Shown in pieces: positions 11,307 to 21,076 of a DNA stretch of 64,000 nucleotides. Under the pieces are notes generated by a model, which was not told the DNA's origin, did no database searches, and saw only the letters and a program-made list of their open reading frames with translations. The number at the start of each line of letters is the position of its first letter. Position 1 is the stretch's first letter. The position numbers were made by a program, and so were the translations under genes. The DNA comes from Neonectria sp. B-13 (lineage: Eukaryota; Ascomycota; Sordariomycetes; Hypocreales; Nectriaceae): assembly GCA_002682825.1 (NCBI GenBank), contig NOKP01000002.1, positions 1,555,132 through 1,619,131 on the forward strand, given 5' to 3'.

Positions 11307-12173
11307 TTAGGTGTATTCCTTCTTGCAGTCGTAAAATACCTTTGGTGTGTCTATTGTTTGCCTCTTCGGACAAGTGCTCCGATCTATGAGCCAGATGAAG
11401 GATTTAGCGTGCCCGTAAGTGCGTGCGTGAATGGCACGAGCAAGAAAACCCCGGGGGGAGTGTTCGTCAAGCAAATCGTAGAAGTGTCCGGGCCAATCGA
11501 GGTTCCAGCTGAGGTTCCAGCTATGGTCAAACTCGATAGCAAGAAACCTGACAGGTCCGTGGTGTTGAAAATTGGGGGTAATGGAGAGGTCAATGAAGAT
11601 TTCATCCCAGGCGACGGTCGATGACCAGTCCTCTGGAGTTAAGCAGAACAGGTCTCTGTAGGTATTAATGATGAGCTGTCATTCTCCACCCTTCTGGGGC
11701 ACCGTTGTCACCCCCGGAAGGTCCCAGTATTCACTCCGTAACTCGTTCTGGTGATATAGGAGCCTATTGTAGAATCCTCGGGAGTCGCGTAGAAGTTCTT
11801 TCTGAGCTTGACTCAATTGCTGATAGTTGTAGTGTTTCATTATCGCCTGTCGGGACTTGTAGCAAGCTGTCCAGAGACCAGCGTCCCAGAAGTAGGCGGA
11901 CCAGTTTGACGTGACGTATGGGGGCTTGTCCTGGACGCTGTCAAGTCTTGGAACGGCAGCCATATAATAGTGGTGATTTCCCGCAGAGTTTTGTCTTCCT
12001 TTATCTAGAGATACGAGGCTGTCCATGGTTCTGTTGGTGTCACTGTCACTGCCCTTGATGAAGAAGTGGTGCAAACCTCCGATATAGCCGGATGGATGAA
12101 TAGCGAGCTCCCAGATCCGGCGCCGCAGTTCGTACGGCAGGTCCGGGAACCTTTTAAAATTGGACAAGGCCAT
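11307..12173 (-). pseudogene. 2EXR domain protein interrupted by one TGA
   Basis: ATG at 12173 opens with FKRFPDLPYELRRRIWELAI, the hallmark of the fungal 2EXR domain (F-x-x-F-P-x-L-P-x-E-L-R-x-x-I-W). The frame runs 164 codons to TGA at 11679-11681. In the same frame and without any gap it continues as INTYRDLFCLTPEDWSSTVA, then WDEIFIDLSITPNF, RFLAIEFDHSW and HAKSFIWLIDRSTCP, ending at TAA 11307-11309. That second stretch is the expected C-terminal half of these proteins, so the TGA is very likely a nonsense mutation of CGA (one C-to-T change at CpG). The family is uncharacterised and often numerous in Sordariomycetes. A truncated 164-residue product remains possible. Confidence 0.82.
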
Positions 12174-13682
12174 GGTGTTAAAATCTTGTTTGTATGTTTT
12201 GGATATAGCGTTAATCGAGAAAGAGTCATGCTTAACGGGTGGAGGTAGAACAAGCTGCGGTCGGTATTTTCCAGAGTGATCGAGTATAGTAAGTACCCAG
12301 AGCGATGGAGAAGAAGAAAAGAAAGGTGCAAACACGGTCTTTTCTGGAAGTGGGAACTAAGCAAGTTTTGTCATGCACTTTTAACTTTGACAGAAAATGA
12401 AGCCTCCAGAAAAGCTGCTGGACCTTGTTGGCTTTTCTACTCAAGATAACCCTGGCGGCCGGTATCTAGAGTAGCGGAACATTTCCTTCCCTGCCTGCCC
12501 TAGTTTTCCGGTCGATACGTTGCAGAAATTTTAGAGTTCCCTTACTGGTGTTCAGTCCATTACAGACTTGGGGTTGTTGAGTTGATTGGAAGGTCGACTC
12601 AGTTATGAGACAATCTCTAAGGATCGAGTGCGACGAGGCAAAAAACATACCTGAACACCCCCCAAATTCTCAAAATATCCAAAAGGTGGTTTCGTCGTAA
12701 TCAGGTAAAGCTGGATGGAGCCGTTGTTGGATTCCGCGCGAGTGAAGCGGCAACTTCAATATCTGCCTTCTCAAACGGAGGACGACTAGTCTGCGTTGAG
12801 ACAATCGATGACTTCAGAATATGGCTGAGTTCAACTGCATTTGTGTAAATATCACTACCGTGCACAAATATTGTACACTTCCACTTTTGCTCGTAGTATA
12901 ATAGTATGCACTGCAAGGTTACGATTATAGACAAGCCATAGATTGGATGTTAAACAGATTACAATACCTATTTTTACTGCCAACACGGGATTGATCCAAC
13001 GAGAAGGGCTCGCGCAGGAGTTACTGCAGGGATGGTGGCGGGACTGTTCAGCCTTGCCTAATTCTCACAAGCGTTCAGCGTAGCGGCGGCATCACGGGTG
13101 TCATAATAAGGCCCTTACATCATAGCGAGGCAAGCTGATCGGAGCAATTTATGAGCTGTATTCGCCGAGATACAAAAGATAAGGAACGAGCCGGAAGAAA
13201 GCGATTGAAAGCGGCATTCAAGGTCAATCAGTAAGTTAGTTATCGCTTATCTCGACAGATCTCGAAAATAGCGCGGAGTCTCTAGCTAGAACTTGGAAGC
13301 ACCACAGAACACCAACCGCGGGTATTTTGGCGATGCTTCGGAGCTACATCTAAACCCGACAGGGCGTGACACGATATCCTGACTCGCATCCCCACCTCCG
13401 GACCCTATCTCTGTGATGATTACCCCTCGCTCTCTCTTTGCCTGCCCAATCAAGCACATGGGGATTACCTCTTGGCCCTCGAAGTGGATCGATACCGCGG
13501 GGCAATGCGGGCAGCGTACCGATGATAACCTCATCTAAGCCCCCGACAACGGAGCACTTTAAAGCCTCCCTGTCGCCCCCATCAAGCTCTCATTCTTAAT
13601 TTGACATTATTATATCTTCTCGCATATCCGCGTTGATCCTGTACAGCTTACACATAGTCTGTTTCACAAAGCTACCGACACA
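12174..13682. other. Intergenic between 2EXR gene and ACC deaminase
   Basis: These divergent promoters cover about 1.5 kb. The sequence just before 13683 looks like the leader of the ACC deaminase gene. Minus-strand open frames at 12701-12934 and 13286-13534 show no family features. Confidence 0.5.
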
Positions 13683-14780
13683 ATGGCCAACGTCACCCTC
13701 CCCGAGCCCTTCGCCAGCATCCCCCGAGAGTCGTTTCTCTTCGGCCCCTCTCCCATCCAGGAGCTTCCCCGAATCGCCGCCGCTCTGGGTGGAAAGGTCG
13801 GTGTTTATGCCAAGCGAGAGGACTGCAACTCCGGACTTGCCTATGGAGGAAACAAAGTCCGAAAGCTTGAGTAAGTTCACATATACGGTCTTCGAAGCTA
13901 ATCCGACCTCGCCGCTGACATTTCCACTAGGTACCTCGCTTCTGAGGCTCTAGCTGGCGGTTGCGATACCCTCGTTTCCATCGGCGGAATCCAGTCAAAC
14001 CACACCCGCGCAGTCACAGCCGTGGCTGCCAAGCTCGGCCTCAAGGCAGCCACAGTCCAGGAAAACTGGGTTGAGTGGGAGGACCCCGGCTACGAGAAGG
14101 TCGGCAACATCCAGCTCTCGCGCTTGATGGGCGGCGACGTCAGACTCGACCCTTCAACCTTCGGCATCGAGCACAAGAACACTTTGGCCAAGCTGAAGGA
14201 GGAGATTATTGGCAACGGCGGCAAGCCTTACTACATCCCTGCCGGCGCCTCGGACCACCCTCTTGGTGGCCTGGGCTTTGCGCGATGGGCTTTTGAGGTT
14301 GAGGCCCAGGAGAAGGAGCTTGGCGTCTTCTTCGACACCATCATCGTGTGCGCCGTCACCGGCTCAACCTTCGGAGGCATGATTGCCGGCTTCAAGCTCG
14401 CCGAGAAGCTCGGCTCGCCCAAGCGCAAGATCATCGGCATCGACGCCTCGGGCAAGGTGCAGCAGACGTTTGACCAGGTCCTGCGCATCGCCAAGTTCAC
14501 CGGCGAGAAGATTGGCCTGAAAGAGGGTGACATCACCGAGGCTGACGTGATCCTCGACGCCAACTACAACGCCAAGATCTACGGCATCCCCGACGAGACC
14601 ACCATCGCCGCTATGAAGTTTGGCGCGGCCACCGAAGCTTTCATCACCGACCCCGTGTACGAGGGCAAGAGTCTGGCGGGCATGATTGATTTGATTAAGA
14701 CGGGCAAGATTGCGAGCGGCAATGTTTTGTACGCCCACCTGGGAGGACAGCTGGCTCTGAACGCCTATTCTTCGCTATAA
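13683..14780 (+). CDS. acdS: 1-aminocyclopropane-1-carboxylate (ACC) deaminase
   Basis: There are two exons, 13683-13870 and 13931-14780 (345 residues, the usual length), joined by a 60-base intron. It is a pyridoxal phosphate enzyme of the tryptophan synthase beta fold that splits ACC, the plant ethylene precursor, into ammonia and 2-oxobutanoate. The PLP lysine is K58 in [10 protein letters not shown], and the catalytic serine is in GGIQSNHTR (S85). [16 protein letters not shown] carries the glutamate associated with ACC deaminases rather than D-cysteine desulfhydrases. No targeting peptide is evident. Plant-associated fungi use it to lower plant ethylene, and it also supplies nitrogen from ACC. 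D-cysteine desulfhydrase activity is the main alternative. The frame is intact. Confidence 0.9.
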
Positions 14781-15063
14781 GAAGTGTATTCCACGATATC
14801 CATGAAGCATTAGATGAAAAATATAAGTTGCGTAATTACTGGGATTATCCTTCTTTCAACTTGAGGAATCTGTTGACAGGAATATCCAAAATACTGAAGC
14901 TCTCTGGCGGAACGTTCCACTTTTGCAGTTAAAATAGAATCCCTCGATAAATCCGAAGTGTCTCGAGCACTGTGACATGTCATGACCCTTGAATCATTAT
15001 CATTAGCGCATAATCAACAATAGATAGATAAAATCATAATAAAAGGCTAATAGTATAGATCAG
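14781..15063. other. 3' flank of ACC deaminase
   Basis: This is AT-richer sequence with no gene signal. Confidence 0.5.
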
Positions 15064-15450
15064 ATGATAGGATATTCACATGGAAAATCCGAACATGGGC
15101 ATGTCGGGGTGGTGAAGCTTCTTCTCAACAGTGTAGCTACCGTTACAGAAATCCGTAGACGGACCCCATTGCACTTTAACGCTGCTGATGAACGCGTCGA
15201 TGCTTTTTCAGTTTTACACCCAGTTCCTCAACTCCTTCAGCGTCCATGCCGTCAAGTCCCCAAGCTTGCAAGAGGCAGCCTTACAAGGGGAGCCCCGATT
15301 TTGGAGCTCACAAGGAAGTGGAATTGGTGGACGGCACTGCATTATGCTCACAAGTGTAATATCGATATGATTAGGATACTGCTTGAGTGGGAGTCGACGT
15401 TGCGACTGTGTAGTCATGAACAGACACCATTGTCCATGGCGTTAAAATAG
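15064..15450 (+). pseudogene. Ankyrin repeat relic
   Basis: The 128-codon open frame contains two separated ankyrin fragments: GHVGVVKLLLNS with RRTPLHFNAAD at the start, and WTALHYAHKCNIDMIRILLE with EQTPLSMALK at the end. The stretch between them (about 15200-15310) is not ankyrin-like in this frame. There is no surrounding gene, splice partner or leader. It is best read as the leftover of a larger ankyrin gene, perhaps related to other ankyrin genes in this window. Confidence 0.6.
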
Positions 15451-16243
15451 GGCACAAATGATAGCTCAACTTATTGAAGGGAAGTTGGCATCATGACTAG
15501 AGATAATGCCATATTTGCTCATATATAGAGCGCGCTGTCTGTGCTAACTGAAGAATACTCAGCTGAGATTAGGCAGCCGTTTTGCGATCTGGTTTGTCTA
15601 CTACTGCAGCTGCGCGTCCGAGAAACACGCGACTTTGTCCCTGTTGATGCGCGGACGTGAGACAAAGCCAGCGGCACCCTGCCACGTTATTATGTTGGGT
15701 TCTTTCAAAAAAAAAAAAAAAAAAGAGAACACAAAGGCAGCGTCCAGTCTATACTCTTACTCGGGCTTTCCGTAGCCCGTTGTCATTGGAGTATCAACAG
15801 ACGTGGAAACTGATGCTCCCGAAGTCAGCTCGAAATTTAACTGGTTCGGAAGCGCATCCCATGTCAACGAAATACATGTTAAGGCTCTCAGCGTTCTTTG
15901 AAGCAGCTCGCAGCCCCAAAATCAACTGGCTCGGAAGTGCATCCGGCGGCAATGGATGCAGTTCGAGGACGTTTCCGCTCCAGAAGACAGGGAGAAAAGA
16001 ACCGTAAACTTAAACTACTGCCTTAATCGTTGCGTGCGTTCCTATTTGTCAATCCTTAGTTGTTCCGCATTAACGGCCTTGTTCTCTGAACAGTCCTGTT
16101 CAGGCCAATTTCATTGGGAGTGAAGCTCAACTGCCTGGCCATGAACAGAACTGGATTAGCGTCTTCAAAGAGAACATGATGCATCCTGATGCCTTTCGCA
16201 TGCACTCCTACCGCGGTGACTGTTTGGCTCGTGCTGGTGTCCC
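15451..16243. other. Intergenic with a poly-A run
   Basis: Nothing gene-like was found. A pure run of about 18 A follows TTTC near 15707-15724. The rest is probably the promoter of the gene starting at 16383. Confidence 0.5.
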
Positions 16244-16250
16244 TATAAAT
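16244..16250 (+). promoter_or_regulatory. Possible TATA box
   Basis: TATAAAT lies about 140 bases before the chosen ATG at 16383 and is followed by a CT- and CA-rich leader. This favours 16383 over the upstream in-frame ATG at 16176. Confidence 0.4.
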
Positions 16251-16382
16251 TCTTCTTCCAGTTCTGTTCTTCACGTCACCACTCTTCTCTCGCCAAACTC
16301 CTCCACCCACACTTGCTCAACAAAAGACATCACCCAATGCCAGCCGGACACGCCCCAGCTACACCAAAACACCACTGATAGA

Positions 16383-17787
16383 ATGGTTAACAGCGTACTT
16401 CAACAACAACAAACTGATCAAGAACTGATCAATCAACAACAGATTGAAGACACGAACTTGCTTCTGCCGCTACTATTTTACATCATGGATACCAGCATGG
16501 GCTCCGATCAAGATACAATTGAAAGTCAAATTGAGAATTTCTTTTCTTCGTTGTCCACTGAGAACCAGTGGCCGGACAATGAACAGATTCTCTTCCAACA
16601 AAACGAAACTATCGATGGCCAGAACTGGGGGATCCAAGGCGGCTCGGAAACGACTTCCGCTTCAATCAACCCCTCCTACCTATGGGAACAACCTGAACAT
16701 TTGCCAAGTCCCGTTGCTGAGCCCGAGCCTCTATCCGAATCATATTTGGATCCTCAACTATTAGCGAACCTGCCCGTCGAGACAGAAGTTCATGAGGAAA
16801 GCAAGCCAAAGAAGCACCAACCTCCAACTCAGGAACATCTCCTAGCCAACCTCGACGGTAGCGACTTCAACCGTTCCGGTCTCCTTCACGAAATGAACGA
16901 CAAGGCGCTCGAGTACCGCGGGCATATCACATCCAAAGAGCACGGGGCCCTGGTCAGAGATATCTACAACAGCCTCACGGCAAAGTCGGTGGGAAAAACT
17001 TCTCAACCCGAAACAGACCGCTCGTTTCCTCAGAACGACGAGGAGTATTGCGTCCGCATTCGGGAAATGTTTGAGGCAATCTGCGACTGGACAGACCGCC
17101 GCGAGTGGCGAGCCAGGATGGGCAAGAAAAACGTCAAAGCTTGGCTCGCGGAAAATGCCAGAACGCGCCGAGAGAATGGCGAGGAAGCGGATCTCTCCAA
17201 GGTTTGCGATGCCGACATCATCCCTCCAGTGGATAGAATGCCATCGCTGCTTGATCAGTGGAAGAACGTCACCGGTCGCGAAGTGTCTTGCATCGAGGTT
17301 GAACTGCTCTGCGCCGAGATTCTTGTAAGTTCTTGTTATTGAGTCTTTCCAAGCACCGCAGTCACTAACGCTACATTAGAATCAAGCCGAGCTCGCCCAG
17401 AAGGGGGAAAACTACATCCCCCTCTGGAGTCACCACGAGGCGCACTGGGAAGAGTATCCAACATTCGAAGCGCGCTAGAGTCGCATTTTGAACGGATTCC
17501 GAGTCAGTGGCATAACTTCCTTCTCACCATCTTACACTACTGACAAGAAAACTAGTTCAACAAGATGTTGATTCACTCTGCCATGCGATCATCGTGGGTG
17601 TCCCGAATCACAAATGCTCCCTCCTCTGAGGATAAGGTAAGAATAAAGTTTCACAGTATCCAAGCTTTTCTAACCTGGGCTTCTGCAGAGAAAGAAGAGC
17701 AACAAGACCGGAAACGACCGCAAGCGAAAAGCCGCCAAGCAAGGTGGCGCGGACGAGAAGAGGACAAGAACAGAGCCCGAAGAGTAA
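16383..17787 (+). pseudogene. Uncharacterised fungal protein, frame broken by one TAG
   Basis: Four exons all join in phase 0: 16383-17324, 17380-17502, 17556-17636 and 17689-17787. The N-terminal third is rich in Q, E and S. The middle carries a conserved-looking block (DEEYCVRIREMFEAICDW, DQWKNVTGREVSCIEVELLC), and NYIPLWSHHEAHWEEYPTF follows the first intron. Exon 3 reads MLIHSAMRSSWVSRITNAP and exon 4 is a lysine/arginine tail (RKKSNKTGNDRKRKAAKQ) suggesting nuclear location. This layout resembles a family of hypothetical filamentous-fungal proteins known to me only by sequence. A TAG at 17476-17478 (FEAR-stop-SRILNGF) lies inside exon 2, so translation would stop at 346 residues and lose the C-terminal segment. 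CAG to TAG is one possible origin. A second ATG at 16485 is another possible start. Confidence 0.6.
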
Positions 17788-18190
17788 AAAAAATTGAGGA
17801 ATCTTGAGGAAGGAAAGTGTTGTAAGATAGTTGTGGGCTATTCCTGTACTCGTACTGCTCAGCGCAGCGGATGGAAGGCAAGGATACTGAGTTGACAACG
17901 CGTTTGGATAATGAACGAAAATGTACAAAAGAAGTGTCACAGGATTGGAGCAACAATAGGATAGTAATTTGCGATTTAATCTTGTTGTCATTAACTTTTT
18001 ATTAACCCGCATGGATATTTGAGGGATTTTTTTGAAACACGCGGTTGTGTAAATAAGAGCAGAGTACCTTGACGACAGAATGTAACCATCTGCCGGTTTC
18101 CTCGCAGCACACAACCTTGCTTTCTTTTTTATGTTTTCCACATGTTGAATGACCCTAACGCCTTGCCAGTGGTTTACTGGTTATGATAGT
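17788..18190. other. Intergenic, convergent 3' regions
   Basis: This gap lies between the 3' ends of the converging unknown gene and PDX1. Nothing further was seen. Confidence 0.5.
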
Positions 18191-19132
18191 TTACCAGCCG
18201 CGACCCGCGAGCTTCTCCTCGGGCTTCATGCTGTCGCAGTTGATGCCCACCATGGCCTCGCCGAGACCAGTGCTGCACTCGGCCAGCACCTTGGGGTCCT
18301 TGTAGTGAGTCGTCGCCCGCACGATGGCCTTGGCGCGCTTGGCGGGATCGCCCGACTTGAAGATGCCGCTGCCGACGAAGACGCCGTCGCAGCCCAGCTG
18401 CATCATCAGGGCCGCGTCGGCGGGAGTAGCCACACCGCCGGCGGCGAAGTTGACCACGGGCAGGCGGCCCAGCTCGGCAGTCTGTCGGAGGAGCTCGGCG
18501 TCGACCTCGAGCTGGCGGGCGAGCTCGCGGATGCGGACGATGCCGCCCTCAGCCAGGGCAGCCTTGGCCTGGGCAATCTCTGCGTTGACCTGCTTCATGT
18601 GTCGGACGGCTTCGACAACATCGCCGGTGCCAGCCTCACCCTTGGTTCGGATCATGGCGGCGCCCTCGGCGATTCTCCTGAGGGCCTCTCCCAGGTTGCG
18701 GCATCCACAGACAAAGGGAACGCCGAAGGGGCTCTTCTCAACGTGGCTGTCGGGGTCAGCGGGGGTCAAGACCTCGCTCTCATCGATGTAGTCGACGCCC
18801 AGAGCCTCAAGGATCTGGCACTCGACGAAGTGACCGATGCGGGCCTTGGCCATGACGGGGATGGTGACGGCAGCCTGGATCTCCTTGATGACAGCGGGAT
18901 CCGACATGCGAGCAACGCCACCGTCCTTGCGGATGTCGGCAGGGACACGCTCGAGGGCCATGACGGCGCAAGCACCGGCCTCCTCAGCAATGCGAGCCTG
19001 CTCGGCGTTGGTGACGTCCATGATGACGCCGCCCTTGAGCATCTGGGCCAGGCCGGCCTTGACGGTGAAGGAGGACTTGGGGGCCTCGCCGTTGGCGGCG
19101 GGCGTGGAGCCGATGACAACGTTGTTGGTCAT
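18191..19132 (-). CDS. PDX1: Pyridoxal 5'-phosphate synthase, synthase subunit PDX1/SNZ
   Basis: This is a single exon of 313 residues. It is the (beta/alpha)8-barrel subunit that makes pyridoxal 5'-phosphate (vitamin B6) from ribose 5-phosphate, glyceraldehyde 3-phosphate and ammonia. Diagnostic stretches are [59 protein letters not shown], the phosphate-binding [17 protein letters not shown] and [14 protein letters not shown]. The C-terminal MVGINCDSM region that closes over the active site is complete. It normally assembles as a dodecamer and receives ammonia from PDX2, which is the divergent neighbour. It is cytosolic with no targeting peptide. The strong GC-rich codon use fits a highly expressed gene. 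Orthologues are Aspergillus pyroA and yeast SNZ1. Confidence 0.97.
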   Translation of the reverse strand: MTNNVVIGSTPAANGEAPKSSFTVKAGLAQMLKGGVIMDVTNAEQARIAEEAGACAVMALERVPADIRKDGGVARMSDPAVIKEIQAAVTIPVMAKARIGHFVECQILEALGVDYIDESEVLTPADPDSHVEKSPFGVPFVCGCRNLGEALRRIAEGAAMIRTKGEAGTGDVVEAVRHMKQVNAEIAQAKAALAEGGIVRIRELARQLEVDAELLRQTAELGRLPVVNFAAGGVATPADAALMMQLGCDGVFVGSGIFKSGDPAKRAKAIVRATTHYKDPKVLAECSTGLGEAMVGINCDSMKPEEKLAGRGW

Positions 19133-20189
19133 GTTGAAGGTTGGGGGTGTTTGTGGATGGGGAGGAGTGAGTTGAGTGTGTGTCTGAGCGTGAGAGGTGA
19201 TGTGTAAGGGATGTGTAGGAGAGATGATATCACAACCGGTGGTTTAAGAAGTTCGGAAGATCAAGGGATCCGAGCCGGACTTTCCTTTTTGACTGGATAC
19301 GGATGATGCAAAGTAATGCAGAGTTGATGCAGAAGAGAAGCAGAAGGATTCGTTCCGCATGCTCATCAAGGGCGGAGATTACGCAGACGATGAGACTTTT
19401 TTCTCTTTTTCCCCTCGCTCATGACTCCGGAACCCTAAACACCCTAATGACCTTCTCCCCTCGGCCAGTCTAAGGCACCTCTAAGGCAGCTCGTGGACAT
19501 GCCCATTGGTGCGGCGGCGGAGAGAGTGACACACTGACGGCGGAAGCGGCGGAAAACATCGGGAAGGGAAGGGATAAGACGAGGCAGATGCAGCACGATG
19601 AGTAGGTCGCAGCAGCAAGGGACCAGTCTAACCGCTTTGCCTTGTTAGCTTGCCATTGTGCCGACGCAAGAGCGTTTTAGTCCCCTCCTCGTGCATCCTT
19701 GGTGATGGCCGTGCATCGTCTGGTGAGGCGGCGATGCACGTAACTGTTCGATGACATGTCAAAGACCTCCGGAGTGCCCACCAACTCCGCCGCGCTCCGT
19801 CGGCCCAGGCTTCCAATTCACCCCGAACAGAGAAGTTCCGCTGCAAGGCTAGCATTAGCGCCGAGAACCTGCAGGCCCATCGTTCCCGGCTCCCGCTTTT
19901 CGTGGGGGAAAATTGGCTCCATGGTCCTTCTCCATTTTCCCCAGAGCGACTCATGAGCGCGTCTTCGGAGTGCCGGACCTAAAGTTTCCTCTGGCGCCGG
20001 GCCGGAGTGTGCGCCCTCGGTACTACTCTCCGGATCACCCAACAGTCTTCTTTGAACCCGAAGGAGCAGCTTACCTTTGTTGTTGCTGTTGTCCACTGCG
20101 ATAAACCGCCTTCAGGTTCATTTCAGCGTTTCTTTGTGCTTCCGTCATAGCAAACATCCCCCACCACAGCATCACTTCACCCCGCCACC
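19133..20189. promoter_or_regulatory. Shared PDX1/PDX2 divergent promoter region
   Basis: About 1,050 bases separate the two head-to-head start codons. The sequence has CT-rich leaders at both ends and no open frame that looks like a gene. The arrangement suggests joint control of the two subunits, as known for yeast SNZ/SNO pairs. Confidence 0.6.
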
Positions 20190-20978
20190 ATGATCAGCCT
20201 CACCGTCGGAGTCCTCGCCCTCCAAGGCGGCTTCTCCGAGCACGTTGACCTGCTGCGAAAGGCGGTCGATCATCTTTCTTCGGTCGACTTCGCCTCTAAG
20301 ACCGACTTCACTCTCCTCGAAGTTCGCACTGAGGAGCAGCTGGCACGATGCGACGCCCTCATCATCCCCGGTGGCGAGAGCACCACCATTTCTTTCGTCG
20401 CGGCGCAATCCGGGCTTCTTGAGCCGCTCAGAGACTTTGTCAAGTATGTTTTTATCTCCTCTTCTAGCTAATTGCTCCTTCGCAAGCCAGGCGCTGACTT
20501 GCCACGTAGAATCCAGAAACGACCAACGTGGGGCACATGCGCCGGTCTCATCCTCCTCTCCGACGAAGCAAACGCCACCAAAAAGGGCGGCCAGGAACTC
20601 ATCGGCGGCCTCGGCGTGCGTGTCCACCGAAACCACTTTGGTCGCCAGATCGAGAGCTTCGAATCCAACCTGGCTCTCCCCTTTTTAGACCAGGACGCCG
20701 GACAGTCGTCGTTTCCAGGTGTCTTCATCCGCGCGCCCGTCGTGGAGGAGGTCTTGCCGACGAATGATTCCAGGCCGCCCGTCGAGGTCCTGGCCAAGCT
20801 GCCGGGAAGAATCAACAAGATGAAGCCTGGCATTTCGCAGGCGAATACAAAGGATGACTCCGGCGACATTATTGCGGTTAGACAAGGGAACGTGATGGGA
20901 ACCAGCTTCCACCCGGAGTTGACCAAGGATGCGCGAATACATGTGTGGTGGTTGAAGCAGATCCTCGGCCAAAATTAG
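20190..20978 (+). CDS. PDX2: Pyridoxal 5'-phosphate synthase, glutaminase subunit PDX2/SNO
   Basis: There are two exons, 20190-20443 and 20510-20978 (240 residues), with the intron after DFVK. It is a class I glutamine amidotransferase that hydrolyses glutamine and channels ammonia to PDX1. VGVLALQGGFSEHV is the N-terminal hallmark. PGGESTTISFVAAQSGLLEP forms the oxyanion-hole region. The nucleophile cysteine is in WGTCAGLILL just after the intron. The His-Glu pair is in MGTSFHPELT near the C-terminus. The start is preceded by CCCGCCACC, a good fungal context. It is slightly longer than bacterial forms because of an insert around DQDAGQSSFPGVFIRAP and the following proline-rich piece, as in other fungi. 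Confidence 0.96.
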
Positions 20979-21076
20979 ACAAGACAAAGATACACATAGA
21001 GGCGTTAAGACATTGACAATTAATACTAGGATATCATTACCTCCTCCCTCAACCCCACCATCGTCTCCGACGCCCT

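Noticed and set aside
18149..19207. 352-codon plus-strand open frame antisense to PDX1
   Set aside because: Exact antisense shadow of a strongly GC3-biased gene.
19133..20189. GCN4/CPC1-like sites (TGACTC and GACTCA words) between PDX1 and PDX2
   Set aside because: Only partial matches to the 7-base consensus, expected by chance in 1 kb.
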